Below are positions 1-13,689 of a DNA stretch of 64,000 nucleotides, piece by piece. Positions within the stretch are counted from its first letter, which is position 1; every line of letters begins with the position of its first letter. Origin of the DNA: Amphiura filiformis (Eukaryota; Echinodermata; Ophiuroidea; Amphilepidida; Amphiuridae); NCBI RefSeq assembly GCF_039555335.1, contig NC_092640.1, forward strand, positions 35,334,784-35,398,783. Direction: 5' to 3'. The notes beneath the pieces were generated by a model, which saw only the letters and a list, made by a program, of their open reading frames with translations, had not been told where the DNA came from and searched no databases. The position numbers were made by a program, and so were the translations under genes.

Positions 1-2220
1 TTCAGAAGATAGCACGATTCTATAAAATATCGCTTTAGGGTTCATATATATGCCACTAAATCCGACTGTGAAGCGGTTTCCGGTAAAAGTTTATCACGCC
101 TATAGTCCCAAACTTTGCATAAAATTTCTAGAAAATCGGTAAAATATTAACCATTTTAGTGTTGAAAATCGTGTTTTACTAGAACTTGTGAATGTGATCT
201 CTACAAATTTGAAAAGAAAATGCGAAAATTTGAGTGATATTTACGATTATGTGCGCATGAACAAACGAGGTCAGAACGCGGTTAGCAGTGGGATGTAAAC
301 ACGGGAAAATGTGGCCTTTTTATATAGCACTAATTTAATAAAAAATTAGTCGGACCTAAAATGTGTAGTCATTTTCAGAAATGTTATGCAGAATTTTATT
401 CTAGTTAAGATGATATCAAATATATATTTCAAAATTGGACGTAACTCAACTTATGGCCAAAACGTGACCCCTATTTAGCACGTAAAGAGTCTGGAAAGCT
501 TTTTTGTGGAACCCTTTATCTCGTTCAGCAGACAAAAACGACAACCAACGGGCATTTAAATTTGAGCTATCTGCAGTTGATAGCAAAATCACACGAATCC
601 GACAAACACCAAAATGACATGAAACATATAGAGAAATGTAAAAGCTTTATTTCAAAGTTTATTTCAGCGTCATACGGTATTCGGTTCTTGAGGTATTTCA
701 ATTTTAATATTACACATGTAAATCAATGCAGGAGCTCTATAGACACCGGCACCAGAATCGAGCAAATTACGGCATGTCTCGTCACATTTTCTTTTGGTAT
801 AAAAATCGGCACTAGGCCGAATGCAAAGCTATAAACATGATAAAGAAATGTTAAAATGGCGAAGCTGACCAAAATTGCTATCTTCAGAAGATAGCAAGCA
901 AAAAAAAATACTAATATTAAAAAAAAAGGCATTGCCTAGCACGCGTTGTAGATGATGATTCAGTACGGCGCGAAACGGCAAAACTGCATTGAACGGGCCG
1001 ACTGCAGAGCTATAAAGAAATGTAAAAATGACGAAGATGACCAAAATTTAAAACCACACTTATAAAGCAGAGATTATCATCTGCCTGTTTCTCTATTTTT
1101 ACCTCTTTTTTCCCCCTTTTTTTTTTTAATAGCGCGGCATATTAAGCCGAATGCCGATTTTTTTTTAAATTCGGGCAGAGTAACCTTGCACGTTTTAGGA
1201 TTTTTCGCTATATCTACTGAAGATAGCATTTAGAATCTCATCCCGATTCATTGCATCTTTCTACTCTAGAAGTAATGTTTTACATTATTTTCTCTAAATT
1301 TTTACTTCATCATGTAGCGGCGAGCTTTTCTTTCTAATGCAACAGTCCTGATCAGAAAGTTTAAAGAGATATAACAGACTCATCACTTTCCGCATCTGCC
1401 TGTTTCTCTATTTTTACCTCTTTTTCCCGCCCTTTTATTTTAATAGCGCGGCATATAGGCCGAATGCCGATTTTTTTATTCGCGCAGAGTAACCGTGCGC
1501 GTTTTGGGGTTTTTTTCGCTATATCTACTGAAGATAGGCCTAGCATTTAGAATCTCATATCTTCAGAAGATAGCACGATTCTATAAAATATCGCTTTAGG
1601 GTTCATATATATACCACTACATCCGACTGTGAAGCGGTTTCCGGTAAAAGTTTATCACGCCTATAGTCCCAAACTTTGCATAAAATTCTAGAAAATCGGT
1701 AAAATATTAACTTTTTTTTTTAGTGTGTTGAAAATCGTGTTTTACTAGAACTTGTGAATGTTTTGCCTTTTACCTCCCCTGTTTTTTTTTTAATAGCGCG
1801 GCATATAGGCCGAATGCCGATTTTTTTTAATTCGGGCAGAGAAACCTTGCGCGTTTTAGGATTTTTTCATTATATCTACTGAAGATAGCATTTAGAATCT
1901 CATCCCGATTCATTGCATCTTTCTAATCTAGAAGTGATGTTTTACATTATTTTCTTTAAATTTTTACTTCATCATGTAGCGGCGAGTTTTTCCTTTCTAA
2001 TACATCAGTCCTGATCAGAAAGTTTAAAGCGATATTACAGACTCATCACTTTCCGCATCTGCCTGTTTCTCTATTTTTACCTCTTTTCCCCGCCTTTTAT
2101 TTTAATAGCGCGGCATATAGGCCGAATGCCGATTTTTTTATTCGCGCAGAGTAACCGTGCGCGTTTTGGATTTTTTTTCTATATCTACTGAAGATAGGCC
2201 TAGCATTTAGAATCTCATAT
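1..2220. repeat. Cluster of dispersed repeat copies
   Basis: A block starting CTTCAGAAGATAGCACGATT at position 1 recurs at 1559-1710 almost unchanged. A second block (TGCCTGTTTCTCTATTTTTA ... GCGCGGCATATAGGCCGAAT ... CTGAAGATAG) occurs at about 1080-1390, 1393-1560, 1760-2050 and 2055-2215. The copies differ by small indels and T-run lengths. No gene is seen. Confidence 0.75.
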
Positions 2221-2599
2221 AGTCCCAAATTAACGCCTATAGACCCAAATTAAACCAAAACAAAATGTCGTAACATTTGAAATTTTAATTTGATTCTCAG
2301 TAGATATAGCACCAGTGGGCCTAATTCGATTCGAAAATATATATCTCGCGCAGGGGACAATGAAAACATAGGCCTGTATTTAATTTCAGCTATACATGTA
2401 TTAATAGGCCTACTAGAAGCGTTATAAGGACATTTTTGGTTGAATAACAAAGGTATTGTTTACTGAGAGGGAAACTACGGTATACTAAATATAATTCTTA
2501 CTTAAATTATTTGCGACTCGATCTTACCTCGCGGAAGAACTTCATTTCCTGGACATTAACTTTGTTGAAACTTTGTTAACTCTCACTGCACAGATGTTT
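2221..2599. other. Unassigned spacer
   Basis: AT-rich sequence between the first repeat cluster and the 34-bp satellite. I see no gene or repeat structure in it. Confidence 0.5.
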
Positions 2600-5500
2600 A
2601 ATGCTGCTGATATCATTACTGATGAAGTAGCTATCTGCTGCTAATACAAGTATCGATGAAGTAGCTATCTGCAGCTGATATCAATATTGATGAAGTAGCT
2701 ATCTGCAGCTGATTGATGAAGTAGCTATATGTAGCTGATATCAGTAGGCCTATTGATGAAGTAGCTCTCTACTGCTGATATGAGTATCGATGAAGTAGAT
2801 ATCTACTGCTGATATCAGTATTGATGAAGTAGCTATCTACTGCAGATATCGGTATTGATGAAGTAGCTATATACTGCTAAAATCTATAATTGATGAAGTA
2901 GCTATATTGCTGGTAATATCAGTACTGATGAAGTAGCTGTCTACTGCTGATATCAGTATTGATGAAGTAGCCATCTGCAGCTGATATCAGTATTGATTAA
3001 GGTAGCTATCTGCAGCTGATACCAGTATTGATGAAGTAGCTATCTACTAATGATATCAGTGTTGATGAAGCAGCCATCGGCTTCTAATATCAGTACTAAT
3101 GAAGCAGCTTTCTACTGATGATATCAGTATCTGCTGATATCTGTATTGATGAAGTAGCTGTATACTGCTAAAATCAATTATTGATGAAGTAGCTATCTAC
3201 TGCTGATATCAGTATTGATGAAGTAGCTATACCTGCAGCTGATATCAGTATTGATGAAGCAGCTCTCTACTGCTGATATCAGTATTGATGAAGTAGCTAT
3301 CTACTGCTGACATCAGTATTGATGAAGTAGCTATAATGCAGCTGATATCAGTGTTGGTGAAGTAGCTATTTAGTTCTATATCAGTATTGGTGAAGTAGCT
3401 ATCTGTAGCTGATATCAGTATTGATGAAGTAGCTATCAGTATTAATGAAGTAGCTATCTACTGGTGAAATCAGTATTGATGAAGTAGCTATCAATTGCAG
3501 ATATCAGTATTGACGAAGTAGATATATACTGCTAAAATCAATAATTGATGAAGTAGCTATTATGCTGGTAATATCAATACTGATAAAGTAGCTATCTACT
3601 GCTGATATCAGTATTGATGAAGTAGGTATCTGCAGCTGATATCAGTATTGATGAAGTAGCTCTCTACTGCTGATATCAGTATTGATGAAGTAGCTATCTG
3701 CTACTAATATCAGTACTAATGAAGTAGCTATCTACTGATGACATCAGTATTATTGAAGTAGATATCTATTGCTGATATCAGTATTGATGAAGTAGCTATC
3801 TACTGCAGATATCAGTATTGATGAAGTAGCTATCTCTAGCTGATATCAGTATTGGTGAAGTAGCTATTTGCTGCTGATATAGGTATCGTTGAAGTATCAA
3901 TCTACTGCTGATATCAGTATTGATGAAGTAGCTATCTACTGCTGATATCATTATTGATGAAGCAGCTATCTACTGCTGATATCAGTATTGATGAAGTAGT
4001 TATCTACTGCTGATATCAGTATTGATGAAGTAGCTATCTGTAGCTGATATCAGTATTGATGAAGTAGCTATCTGCTGGTGATATCAGTATTGATGAAGTA
4101 TCTATCTATTGCAGATATCAGTATTGATGAAGTAGCTATATACCGCTAAAATCAATAATTGATGAAGTAGCTATAATGCTGGTAATATTAATTCTGATAA
4201 AGTAGCTATCTACTGCTGATATCAGTATTAATGAAGTAGCAGTTGATATCAGTATTGATGAAGTAGCTATCTGCAGCTGATACCAGTATTGATGAAGTAG
4301 CTATCTACTGCTGATATCAGTATTGATGAAGTAGCTATCTACTGCTGATATCATTATTGATGAAGCAGCTATCTACTGCTGATATCATTATTGATGAAGC
4401 AGTTATCTACTGCTGATATCAGTATTGATGAAGTATAGAGCTATCTGCAGCTGATATCAGTATTGATGAAGTAGCTATCTACTGTTGATATCAGTATTGG
4501 TGAAGTAGCTATCTGTAGCTGATATCAGTATTGATGAAGTAGCTATCTGCTGGTGATATCAGTATTGATGAAGTATCTATCTATTGCAGATATCAGTATT
4601 GATGAAGTAGCTATATACTGCTAAAATCAATACCGGTAATTGATGAAGTAGCTATAATGCTGGTAATATTAATTCTGATAAAGTAGCTATCTACTGCTGA
4701 TATCAGTATTGATGAAGTAGCTATCTGCAGTTAATATCAGTATTGATGAAGTAGCTATTTGCAGCTGATACCAGTATTGATGAAGTAGCTATCTACTGAT
4801 GATATCAGTATTGATGAAGCAGCCATCTGCTTCTAATATCAGTAGGCCCTACTAATGAAGTAGCTTTCTACTGATGATATCAGTATTGATGAAGTAGCTC
4901 TCTACTGCTGATATCAGTATTGATGAAGTAGCTATCTACTGCTGATATCGGTATTGATGAAGTAGCTATCTGCTGCTGATAACAGTATTGATGAAGTAGC
5001 TATCTACTGTTGATATCAGTATTGATGAAGTAGCTATCTGCAGCTGATATCAGTATTGATGAAGTAGCTATCTACTGCTGATATCAGTATTGATGATGTA
5101 GCTATCTGCTGTTAATATCAGTTTTGATGAAGTATGTATCTGCTGCTGATATCAGTATTGATGAAGTAGCTATCTGCAGCTGATATCAGAATTGATGAAG
5201 TAGCTCTCTGCTGCTGATATCAGTATATTGATGAAGTAGCTATCTTCTGCAGATATCAGTATTGGTGAAGTAGCTATCTCTAGCTGATATCAGTATTGGT
5301 GAAGTAGCTATCTGCTGCTGATATAGGTATCGTTGAAGTATCTATCTACTGCTGATATCAGTATTGATGAAGTAGCTATCTACTGCTGATATCATTATTG
5401 ATGAAGCAGCTATATCTACTGCTGATATCAGTATTGATGAAGTAGCTACCAACTGCTGATATCAATATTGATGAAGTAGCTATGATGCTGCTGATATCAG

Positions 5501-5917
5501 TATTGATGAAGTAGCTATTCCTGCTGATATCAGTATTGATGAAGTAACTATGATGCTGCTGATATCAGTATTGATGAAATAGCTATCTGCTGCTGAAATC
5601 AGTATTGATGAAGTAGTTATGATGCTACTGATATCAGTATTGATGAAGCAGTTATATAATGCTGCTGATGTCAGTATTGATGAAGTAGCTATCTATTGCT
5701 GATATCTGTATTGATGAAGCAGCTATCTACTGCTGATATCAGTATTGATGAAGTAGCTACCTACTGCTGATATCAGTATTGACGAAGTAGTTATAATGCT
5801 GCCGATGTCAGTATTGATAAAGTATAATAGCTATCTACTGCAGATATCAGTATTGATGAAGTAGCTATACTGCTAAAATCAATAATTGATGAAGTAGCTA
5901 TAATGCTGGTAATATCA
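2600..5917. repeat. 34-bp satellite array (GATATC unit), about 97 copies
   Basis: The unit reads roughly GATATCAGTATTGATGAAGT then AGCTATCTACTGCT. The 34-bp spacing is directly measurable (GATATC at 3241, 3275, 3309). Most units carry an EcoRV site. Variants (TGCAGCTGATATC, AAAATCAATAATTG) recur in blocks, for example about 4000-4200 and 4500-4700, indicating block duplications of several monomers. The monomer includes stops and is not coding. Confidence 0.95.
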
Positions 5918-6050
5918 GGAATCGAATAAAAGGAGGAGGTCCGTTTTTTATGCCCCACCCTCTTTTTTAATGTGAGATTCGGAGGGAGAAACCCCCTAGA
6001 GTACCACAATAAGTCTTGGAAGTGATCCATGTTCTCTTATAAATTTGTTC
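5918..6050. repeat. Direct repeat copy A (partner at 7185-7316)
   Basis: Shares GTGAGATTCGGAGGGA, CCTAGAGTA and AAGTCTTGGAAGTGATCCAT with 7185-7316. These are two diverged copies of one dispersed repeat about 130 bp long. Confidence 0.7.
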
Positions 6051-6337
6051 CTGCTGTTGTCATTTGACGTATTAAAATTAGTCGGACGGATTTAGCAAAA
6101 TCTCATTCATAACTGGCTCTACTGACGAGTATCATGGCAGTCGACTCCAATAGCCATGTGCACAGCTGCGTCGATCCAATAAATTATTGGGTTTAAAATC
6201 GGGTTTTTTTGTTTGTATGTTGTTGTTGTTCCGTTTTTTCAGCTACAATTAAAAAAAATAGTTAGGCCTACAGACTGAAAAGTTAGAAGTTAATCTCTTT
6301 GAGTTCAGGGTTGCATGAATTCCGGGAGTTCAGGGAT

Positions 6338-7026
6338 CCCAGCAAACACAAAAACGTTTTTAACACGTTTTAAATAAGTTATATTTTGGGTTTTGGTTTA
6401 GGTAAAAACGTTTTAATAACATTAAAATGTCGGGTTATAAAAAGGTCATGAAATCGTTTTAAAACGTTTTGTATGAAAACACACTACAAAAATATTTTAA
6501 AAATGTTTTCGAAATGTCATTGTAAATTAGTTTTGCAAACATTTTTGGCAAAATATTTTGTCAACACTTAAATAACATTGTTAAAATATTTGCACCAGGC
6601 AAACACAGAAATGTTCTTAAAATGTGTTTTACAAAACGTTTTAATAACATTTAAATGTCGGGTTATATAAAGGTCATGAAAACATTTTAAAAACGTTATT
6701 GTAAATATTTTGGGCAAACATTTTTACAAAATATTTTTCAACTCCAAAATAACATTCTGTTTAGAATGATTTGCACCAAGTTTTCAAAAATGTTTTTGGA
6801 ATGTTACTAAAACGTTGTTATACCAATTATATAACCCGACATTTAAATCTTTTCTGTAAAACATTTGTATTTACTGTGCAGTAAATTACCAACAAATGTT
6901 TTTTAATGTTATGAAAACGTTTTATACCATTAATGTACCCTTTATATAACCCGACAGTTAAACGTTTTCTGACAACCTTTTATAACCTTTTGCGAATGAT
7001 GTCGAAAACGTTTTGTGTTTGCTGGG
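6338..7026. mobile_element. Foldback/MITE-like element rich in AAACGTTTT
   Basis: It begins CCCAGCAAACACAAAAACGTTT and ends with the inverse, AAAACGTTTTGTGTTTGCTGGG (7005-7026). The interior repeats AATGTCGGGTTATA and its complement, so the element is largely self-complementary. A partial third copy is at 7466-7600. No clear target duplication was seen. Confidence 0.6.
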
Positions 7027-7062
7027 GAGTTACTGACATTGAAGTCGACAAATCGTAATACA

Positions 7063-7441
7063 AGGCCGTATAAAATTAATATTTTGGTTCTCGTCCAGAG
7101 GTCGAGAATTTCATGGATTGATGAGGGGGGTTTGTCTTTCCCAATGTAAAATTAGCATTGTTTGTTGTTTTCGGTCTTTTCCAATAGTAATCGAGGAAAG
7201 GAGGAGGAGGCCCGTTTTGTGTTTTGTTTTCCACCTTTGTGAGATTCGGAGGGATAAACTCCTAGAGTATACCACAAAAAGTCTTGGAAGTGATCCATGT
7301 CCTCATAAACTTATTTATATGTGAGGCCTATAAGTTTTCCTAAAGTGTAAAAAATATGTTTATTAAAAAAACATAAATCTGACAAATCCCAGAAATTAAG
7401 GAGGGAGGGGACGAGAACCAAAACATCAATTTTATACGGCC
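7063..7441. mobile_element. MITE with 33-bp inverted repeats
   Basis: GGCCGTATAAAATTAATATT (start of the 33-bp arm 7063-7095) is matched in inverse by 7409-7441 with two mismatches. The span between contains copy B (7185-7316) of the 5918-6050 repeat. Confidence 0.65.
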
Positions 7442-7639
7442 CATTGTCCATTCATTTCAGATCAGCCCAGCAAACACAAAACATTTTCGATATCATTTGC
7501 AAAAGTTGCCAGAAAACGTTTAAATGTCGGGTTATATAAAGGGTATAAAACGTTTTCATAACATTCAAAAACGGTTTTGATAACTTACTGCAAATATTCT
7601 AACATAATGTTATGTGTTGAAAAATATTTGGCAAAAAAG

Positions 7640-8083
7640 ACCTGTCCACAGAATTAGAGCATTTATTTTATTTATTTATTTATTGGAACATACACTTTTG
7701 TAACAGTGGCACACGCCTAACCAGCGGTGCGTTCAAAAACAATATCAAACATAATTATATACAAGAAATGATTTAAAACAAAGTTGAATATACATGCACA
7801 ATTATTATGGCACAAAAACAAAAGCAAAATAAATTGCCTGTGTCAACCCCCCCGGGGGTGTCAACCCAAGTTAATTTGAAATGGGTCGTTAGCAGGCAAA
7901 TAAAACGAAATATAAAATAATATTAAAATAATATAGGGCCTACATTAGCATGGCAAAATACTGGCATTTTTTTATGCATAGATTCATTTAACAAGAGAAG
8001 CTCTAAGAGCCCAAGCACGTTTAAGGAATGATTTACAAAAAGAATCAAAACAAAAACCTAATAATTATTCTGTGGACAGACCA
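7640..8083. mobile_element. Possible MITE with short inverted ends
   Basis: CTGTCCACAGAATTA near 7643 is inverse-matched by AATTATTCTGTGGACAG near 8066-8082. The interior is AT-rich with a TTTA run near 7668-7690 and no coding potential. Confidence 0.4.
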
Positions 8084-9771
8084 GGAATGATTGGTCTAGC
8101 GCCCTCTATATTGACCGATTGACTTTTAACTTTTACTTGTTGGTATTCGTTTAAGGACGTTTAAGGTGTACACCTTTCGACTTTCGACTGTGATTCCACA
8201 TTATTTTATTTTGTGCAACATTGGGCCTATGTTATAAGAATGATAAGAATTAACAAAATTTTAATAATTATAGTTGGGAAATAGGCCTAGGTCAGTATAA
8301 TTGAGGGTTGTCCATATATTGCCAAATTATAGTAAATTAATTTTCCGGCTAGAGTGGAAAATAACGGGGAATACCAACATACCGGTATAGGCCTACCGCA
8401 GAGATGCCAGTTTGGGCCACTCAAAAAGCCTGAAACTTTGTGAAAAAATGCCTGTATTATATAATGTGCAAATTTGGATAAAAGTTCCACAAATGGGCTG
8501 AAGATAATTAAAATTGCGGAAATTTTTACTTAATAAAAGAAGGAATTCAGGCATGAGAAGGAAAAGTGGCATCTGTGATACTGGAAATTACTGGGAAATA
8601 CTTGTAAACATTGAAATTACTAGTACCTGGTCAAATGCTGGTTTGGCAATCTTTTTTTTAAATAAATTTTAGAAATACAGTTTTGTTCATGTTTTAAACA
8701 CATTTTCATAATTTCTAACCACATACTTTCAATACATTTTAGAAAATGCCACTCGTCCAAAACAGGTATAATTAAATACGACCATATAATTAAATATATT
8801 TCTTTAATCTGTCAGTGATGTGTGTCTGTGACAAGAAGTTACAGAGTAAAAGTCAAAACATTATTTCACTGTAATACCATCTAATTTTACTGCTTTTTCC
8901 CTTTAGGAGTAATGGCGAGTCCCAAGTGAAATACAATACGATCGATATACAATTTTTCTTGAAAGTTGCAACATGAATATGCTAATATCTATACAAGATG
9001 TATTGGGGGTTGGGGGGAAGTTAAGTCCACTTTTTACATCAAAGCCAACTTCCACGCAAAACCAGGTCTACATTTCCGAAAGTCCAAACGCCTGGATGCC
9101 ATTAATTATCGCTGCCCACCCAGTAAATTATTTTCCCTAACTTGAGGGCAAAAATAAATGAAATTGCCCACCCAGTAAATTATCATTATTTACCTCCTGG
9201 GAGATGATGCTGTGGATCAAGAAATGCCCTTTGAAGAGATGGAACTTTCAAAATTGAGGGTCTTTCGGAGCCCTATTTTCAAAAACGGGGGTCTTCCCGG
9301 GGAGCATATAGGCTACCCGTATGGTCATTTGTATTAATTTAATTAAAAGGGCATTTCGTGATCCACAGCATCATCCCCCCACTTTTCTCAAAAAAAGTTG
9401 AGATTTTTATATATATCAATGGAAACCTCTGGCTACATAATGTTTATGTACAAAATATTTCTTACAGATTAATTTGTTTGGCAAAGATATCGTGAAATTT
9501 TAATTTCGTTCTGGTGCACCAGAACGAAATTAGGCCTACAACACATTGTCTATGGAGCAGTCTAGGGCCTAATACACATAATCATACATAACTCGCAAAC
9601 GCAAAATCGGAATCAACTGAAATTTTGGGAATAAACTTTTTTCGTGGATATCTACTGAAAAATGCCATAAAAAGAGGATCCAAGGATCACGAAATACTTA
9701 TTTAAGTGCCCCCATCCCAACTTAAATCATACAGTCGCAAGTCGCTGGGGCGTTTAGCATCGGTAAAAAGT
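8084..9771. other. Intergenic stretch with two foldbacks, otherwise unassigned
   Basis: No credible gene. An inverted repeat joins 9197-9230 and 9346-9379 (GATGATGCTGTGGATCA and its complement), and a perfect 32-bp palindrome lies at 9501-9532. Confidence 0.5.
9501..9532. repeat. Perfect 32-bp palindrome
   Basis: TAATTTCGTTCTGGTG followed immediately by its exact reverse complement, centred between 9516 and 9517. Confidence 0.9.
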
Positions 9772-11955
9772 AATGAATATGCAAATTATTGACATCTCAT
9801 GAATTTGCAAAATGATGACGTCATCTCATAAATATGCAAATTGATGACGTCACCTTATGAATATGCTAATTGATGACGTCATCTTACGAATATGCAAATT
9901 GATGACGTCATCTCATGAATATGGAAATTAATGACGTCACCTCGTGAATATGCAAATTGATGACATCTTATGAATATGCAAATTGATGAAGTCATCTTAT
10001 GAATATGCAAGTTGATGACGTCATCTCATGAATATGCAAATTGATGACGTCATTTCATGAAAATGCAAATTGATGACGTTATCTTATGAATATGCAAATT
10101 GATGACGTCACCTCGTGAATATGCAAATTGATGACATCATCTTATGAATATGCAAATTGATGCCGTCATCTCATGAATATGCAAATTGATGACGTCATCT
10201 TATGAATATGCAAATTGATGACGTCATCTTATGAATATGCAAATTGATGACGTCACCTCGTGAATATGCAAATTGATGACGTCATCTTATGAATATGTAA
10301 ATTGATGAAGTGATCTTATGAATATGCAAATTAATGACGTCATCTTATGAATATGCAAATTGATGACGTCACCTCGTGAATATGCAAATTGATGCCGTCA
10401 TCTCATGAATATTCAAATTGATGACGTCATCTTATGAATATGCAAATTGATGACGTCATCTTATGAATATGCAAATTAATGACGTCATCTTATGAATATG
10501 CAAATTGATGACGTCACCTCGTGAATATGCAAATTGATGACATCATCTTATGAATATGCAAATTGATGACGTCATCTTATGAATATGCAAATTGATGACG
10601 TCATCTTATGAATATGCAAATTGATGACGTCATCTTATGAATATGCAAATTAATGACGTCATCTTATGAATATGCAAATTGATGACGTCACCTCGTGAAT
10701 ATGCAAATTGATGACGTCATCTTATGAATATGCCAATTGATGACGTCATCTCATGAATATGCAAATTGATGACGTCACCTCATGAATATGCAAATTGATG
10801 ACGTGATCTTATGAATATGCAAATTAATGACGTCATCTTATGAATATGCAAATTGATGACGTCACCTCGTGAATATGCAAATTGATGACGTCATCTTATG
10901 AATATGCAAATTGATGACGTCATCTTATGAATATGCAAATTGATGACGTCATCTTATGAATATGCAAATTAATGACGTCACCTCGTGAATATGCAAATTG
11001 ATGACGTCACCTCGTGAATATGCAAATTGATGACATCATCTTATGAATATGCAAATTGATGACGTCATCTTATGAATATGCAAATTGATGACGTCATCTC
11101 ATGAATATGCAAATTGATGACGTCACTTTATGAATATGCAAATTGATGATGTCATCTTATGAATATGCAAAATGATGACGTCATCTTATGAATATGCAAA
11201 TTGATGACGTCATTTCATGAATAGGCAAATTGATGACGTCATCTTATGAATATGCAAATTGATGACGTCATCTCATGAATATGCAAATTGATGATATCTT
11301 ATATGCAAATTGATGACGTCATCTTATGAATATGCAAATTGATGACGTCATCTTATGAATATGCAAATTGATGACGTCATCTCATGAATATGCAAATTGA
11401 TGACGTCACTTCATGAATATGCAAATTGATGACGTCATCTTATGAATATGCAAATTGATGACGTCATCTTATGAATATGCAAGTTGATGACATCATCTCA
11501 TGAATATGCAAATTGATGATATCTTATATGCAAATTGATGACGTCATCTGATGAATATGCAAATTGATGACGTCATCTCATGAATATGCAAATTGATGAC
11601 GTCACTTCATGAATATGCAAATTGATGACGTCATCTTATGAATATGCAAATTGATGACGTCATCTTATGAATATGCAAGTTGATGACATCTCATGAATAT
11701 GCACATTGATGACGTCATCTTATGAATATGCAAAATGATGACGTCATCTTTTAAATATGCAAATTGATGACGTCATCTCATGAATATGCAAATTGATGAC
11801 GTCATCTCATGAATATTCAAATTGATGACGTCATCTTACGAATATGCAAATTGATGACGTCATCTTACGAATATGCAAATTGATGATGTCACCTTATGAA
11901 TTGATGACGTCATCTCGTGAATATGCAAATTGATGACGTCATCTTATGAATATGC
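9772..11955. repeat. 29-bp satellite array carrying CRE and octamer motifs, about 75 copies
   Basis: The unit is about TGATGACGTCATCTTATGAA then TATGCAAAT, period 29 (for example 10561 to 10590). Nearly every unit has the 8-bp CRE TGACGTCA and the octamer ATGCAAAT. CACCTCGTG variants recur at spacings of 4, 5 or 6 units from about 9940 to 11010, which shows higher-order block duplication. A few monomers have lost 6-10 bp (near 11290 and 11520). Confidence 0.96.
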
Positions 11956-12345
11956 TCTCATAAACATTCAAGACAATAAAAGACTCGAGTCATAAACCAC
12001 GCAACTCCCATACATCAAAAGCTGGTCTCCAAAGACTGAATTGCACTGGTAAAATGTATTTTATTATTTTGTTTTATTTTATTTTATCCATTTAACCTTT
12101 ATAACCTCGAATTCATGTGACAAAATCAGTTCTCAATGCGCGTTACAAAATGTACATAAATACATAAAATGTACACAAATACGAACTAACATTTAAAAAA
12201 AGAAGATGTACATGTATTTGCAGTTGAACACGCAATTGCAACAAAATTGAAATTGTGAAATAGGCACCAATGCAAGAACTGAAAAATCACAGTCCTTTAA
12301 AACACACTTTGAGAAGAACAATGCAACCAGTGCGACAATGCTTAA

Positions 12346-12627
12346 ATTAGAGTCACGCGGTAGCCGTGACCAGCAAGTTTAAAAAAAAAAGACTGATAAA
12401 GAAGACTAATAACAGATGCTCCCCCGAGACTATATTTACACCTAACATTAAAACACTTGACTTCTATTGTTCGATGTTATTTTTCGCTGGGTACAAAATG
12501 TATCTAAAACCATGCTAAATGTTATTTACAGTCCCAGGTGTAATATCTTGACAACTCATTAATTCAAAAAGGGCCACTAATCCTACAGTCAAACATTGTT
12601 CATAATAAACAAATATTTTTGCTTCCA
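12346..12627. repeat. 280-bp repeat, copy 1
   Basis: Starts ATTAGAGTCACGCGGTAGCC and matches 13339-13622 along its length with few differences. A fragment of the same repeat (CACGCGGTAGCTGTAACCAG) occurs near 15057. Confidence 0.85.
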
Positions 12628-12896
12628 TTTCACGCGGTATTTCATAGCGAAAATTAGTGGCAAATCATACTGATCCAGAATTTTTAGACACTGCTACAGG
12701 TCTACCTGGTTATCACCTTCACACTAACTTTTCAGATTCACTTCCAATTATACCCTAGCAATTTCTGAAATACCGTACATACAAATTCCGAACCCCATTC
12801 GCCAAAAAATCAAGTTTTTCACAATTCTTTTGTTCTTTTCGGACGACACATCAATTCATATAATAAATATTGAACATCGACACGTTATTTCACAGC

Positions 12897-12968
12897 CGAG
12901 GCCTGTGGTCTGATGGTTAGGGCATTTGATTCCTACTCCGGGGACTCGAGTTCGAAATCCGATGACCA
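12897..12968 (+). repeat. tRNA-like SINE head or tRNA pseudogene
   Basis: TGGTCTGATGGTTAGGGC resembles an A box and GAGTTCGAAATCC a B box at tRNA-like spacing, followed by a T9 run at 12971 that could end Pol III transcription. The acceptor and T stems do not pair well, so a functional tRNA is unlikely. A tRNA-derived SINE is the better reading. Confidence 0.5.
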
Positions 12969-13338
12969 ACTTTTTTTTTACAATCTTTTATTAAACAATT
13001 AATTTTCGTTCATCAAGGATAACATAATTTTAAACATCCAGTGCTATTGTGATATTATTTTTTTTTTATCAAAGCAAGATGTTTTATTCTGCAATGTTCA
13101 CAGGGAAATTGTTTATTATTTAAACACCACTGCACAGTGTCATACAACATCATCAATGATAGAGACCAGTTATATGTAATTATGTATCCATGTACTGTAG
13201 CCGTTAGCGAACAAATAATAAAACAAATCTGAATAACACAAGAAACTACATCAGGATAACAATACTAGGATATATGCAATACCACGACGTCACTAATTGC
13301 AGAGTCATTCTCACGTCGTGTTCACACGGTCGGACATT

Positions 13339-13622
13339 ATTAGAGTCACGCGGTAGCCGTCACCAGCAAGTTTTTAAAAAAGACTGATAAAGAAGACTAA
13401 TAAACAGATGCTCCCGCGAGACTATATTTACACCTACCATTAAAACACTTGACTTCTATTTGTTCTATGATATTTTTCGCTGGGTACAAAGTGTATCTAA
13501 AACCATGTTTAATGTTATTTAGAGTCACACATGTAATATCTTGATGACAACTCATTAATTCAAAAAGGGACACCAATCCTACAGTCAATCAATGTTTCAT
13601 AATATACAAACATTTATGCTTC
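13339..13622. repeat. 280-bp repeat, copy 2
   Basis: Second copy of the 12346-12627 block, 993 bp downstream in the same orientation. Confidence 0.85.
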
Positions 13623-13689
13623 AACCAAATATGGAAGGCCATTGAAGTCATACGTAAAGACAAATTAGCAAAGCGGCAAAAATACCCAA

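Noticed and set aside
2600-11955. CRISPR-like array
   Set aside because: Tandem units have no unique spacers and the DNA is clearly eukaryotic; these are satellites.
12897-12968. Functional tRNA gene
   Set aside because: A- and B-box-like words are present, but acceptor and T stems do not pair properly and no sound anticodon loop could be drawn.
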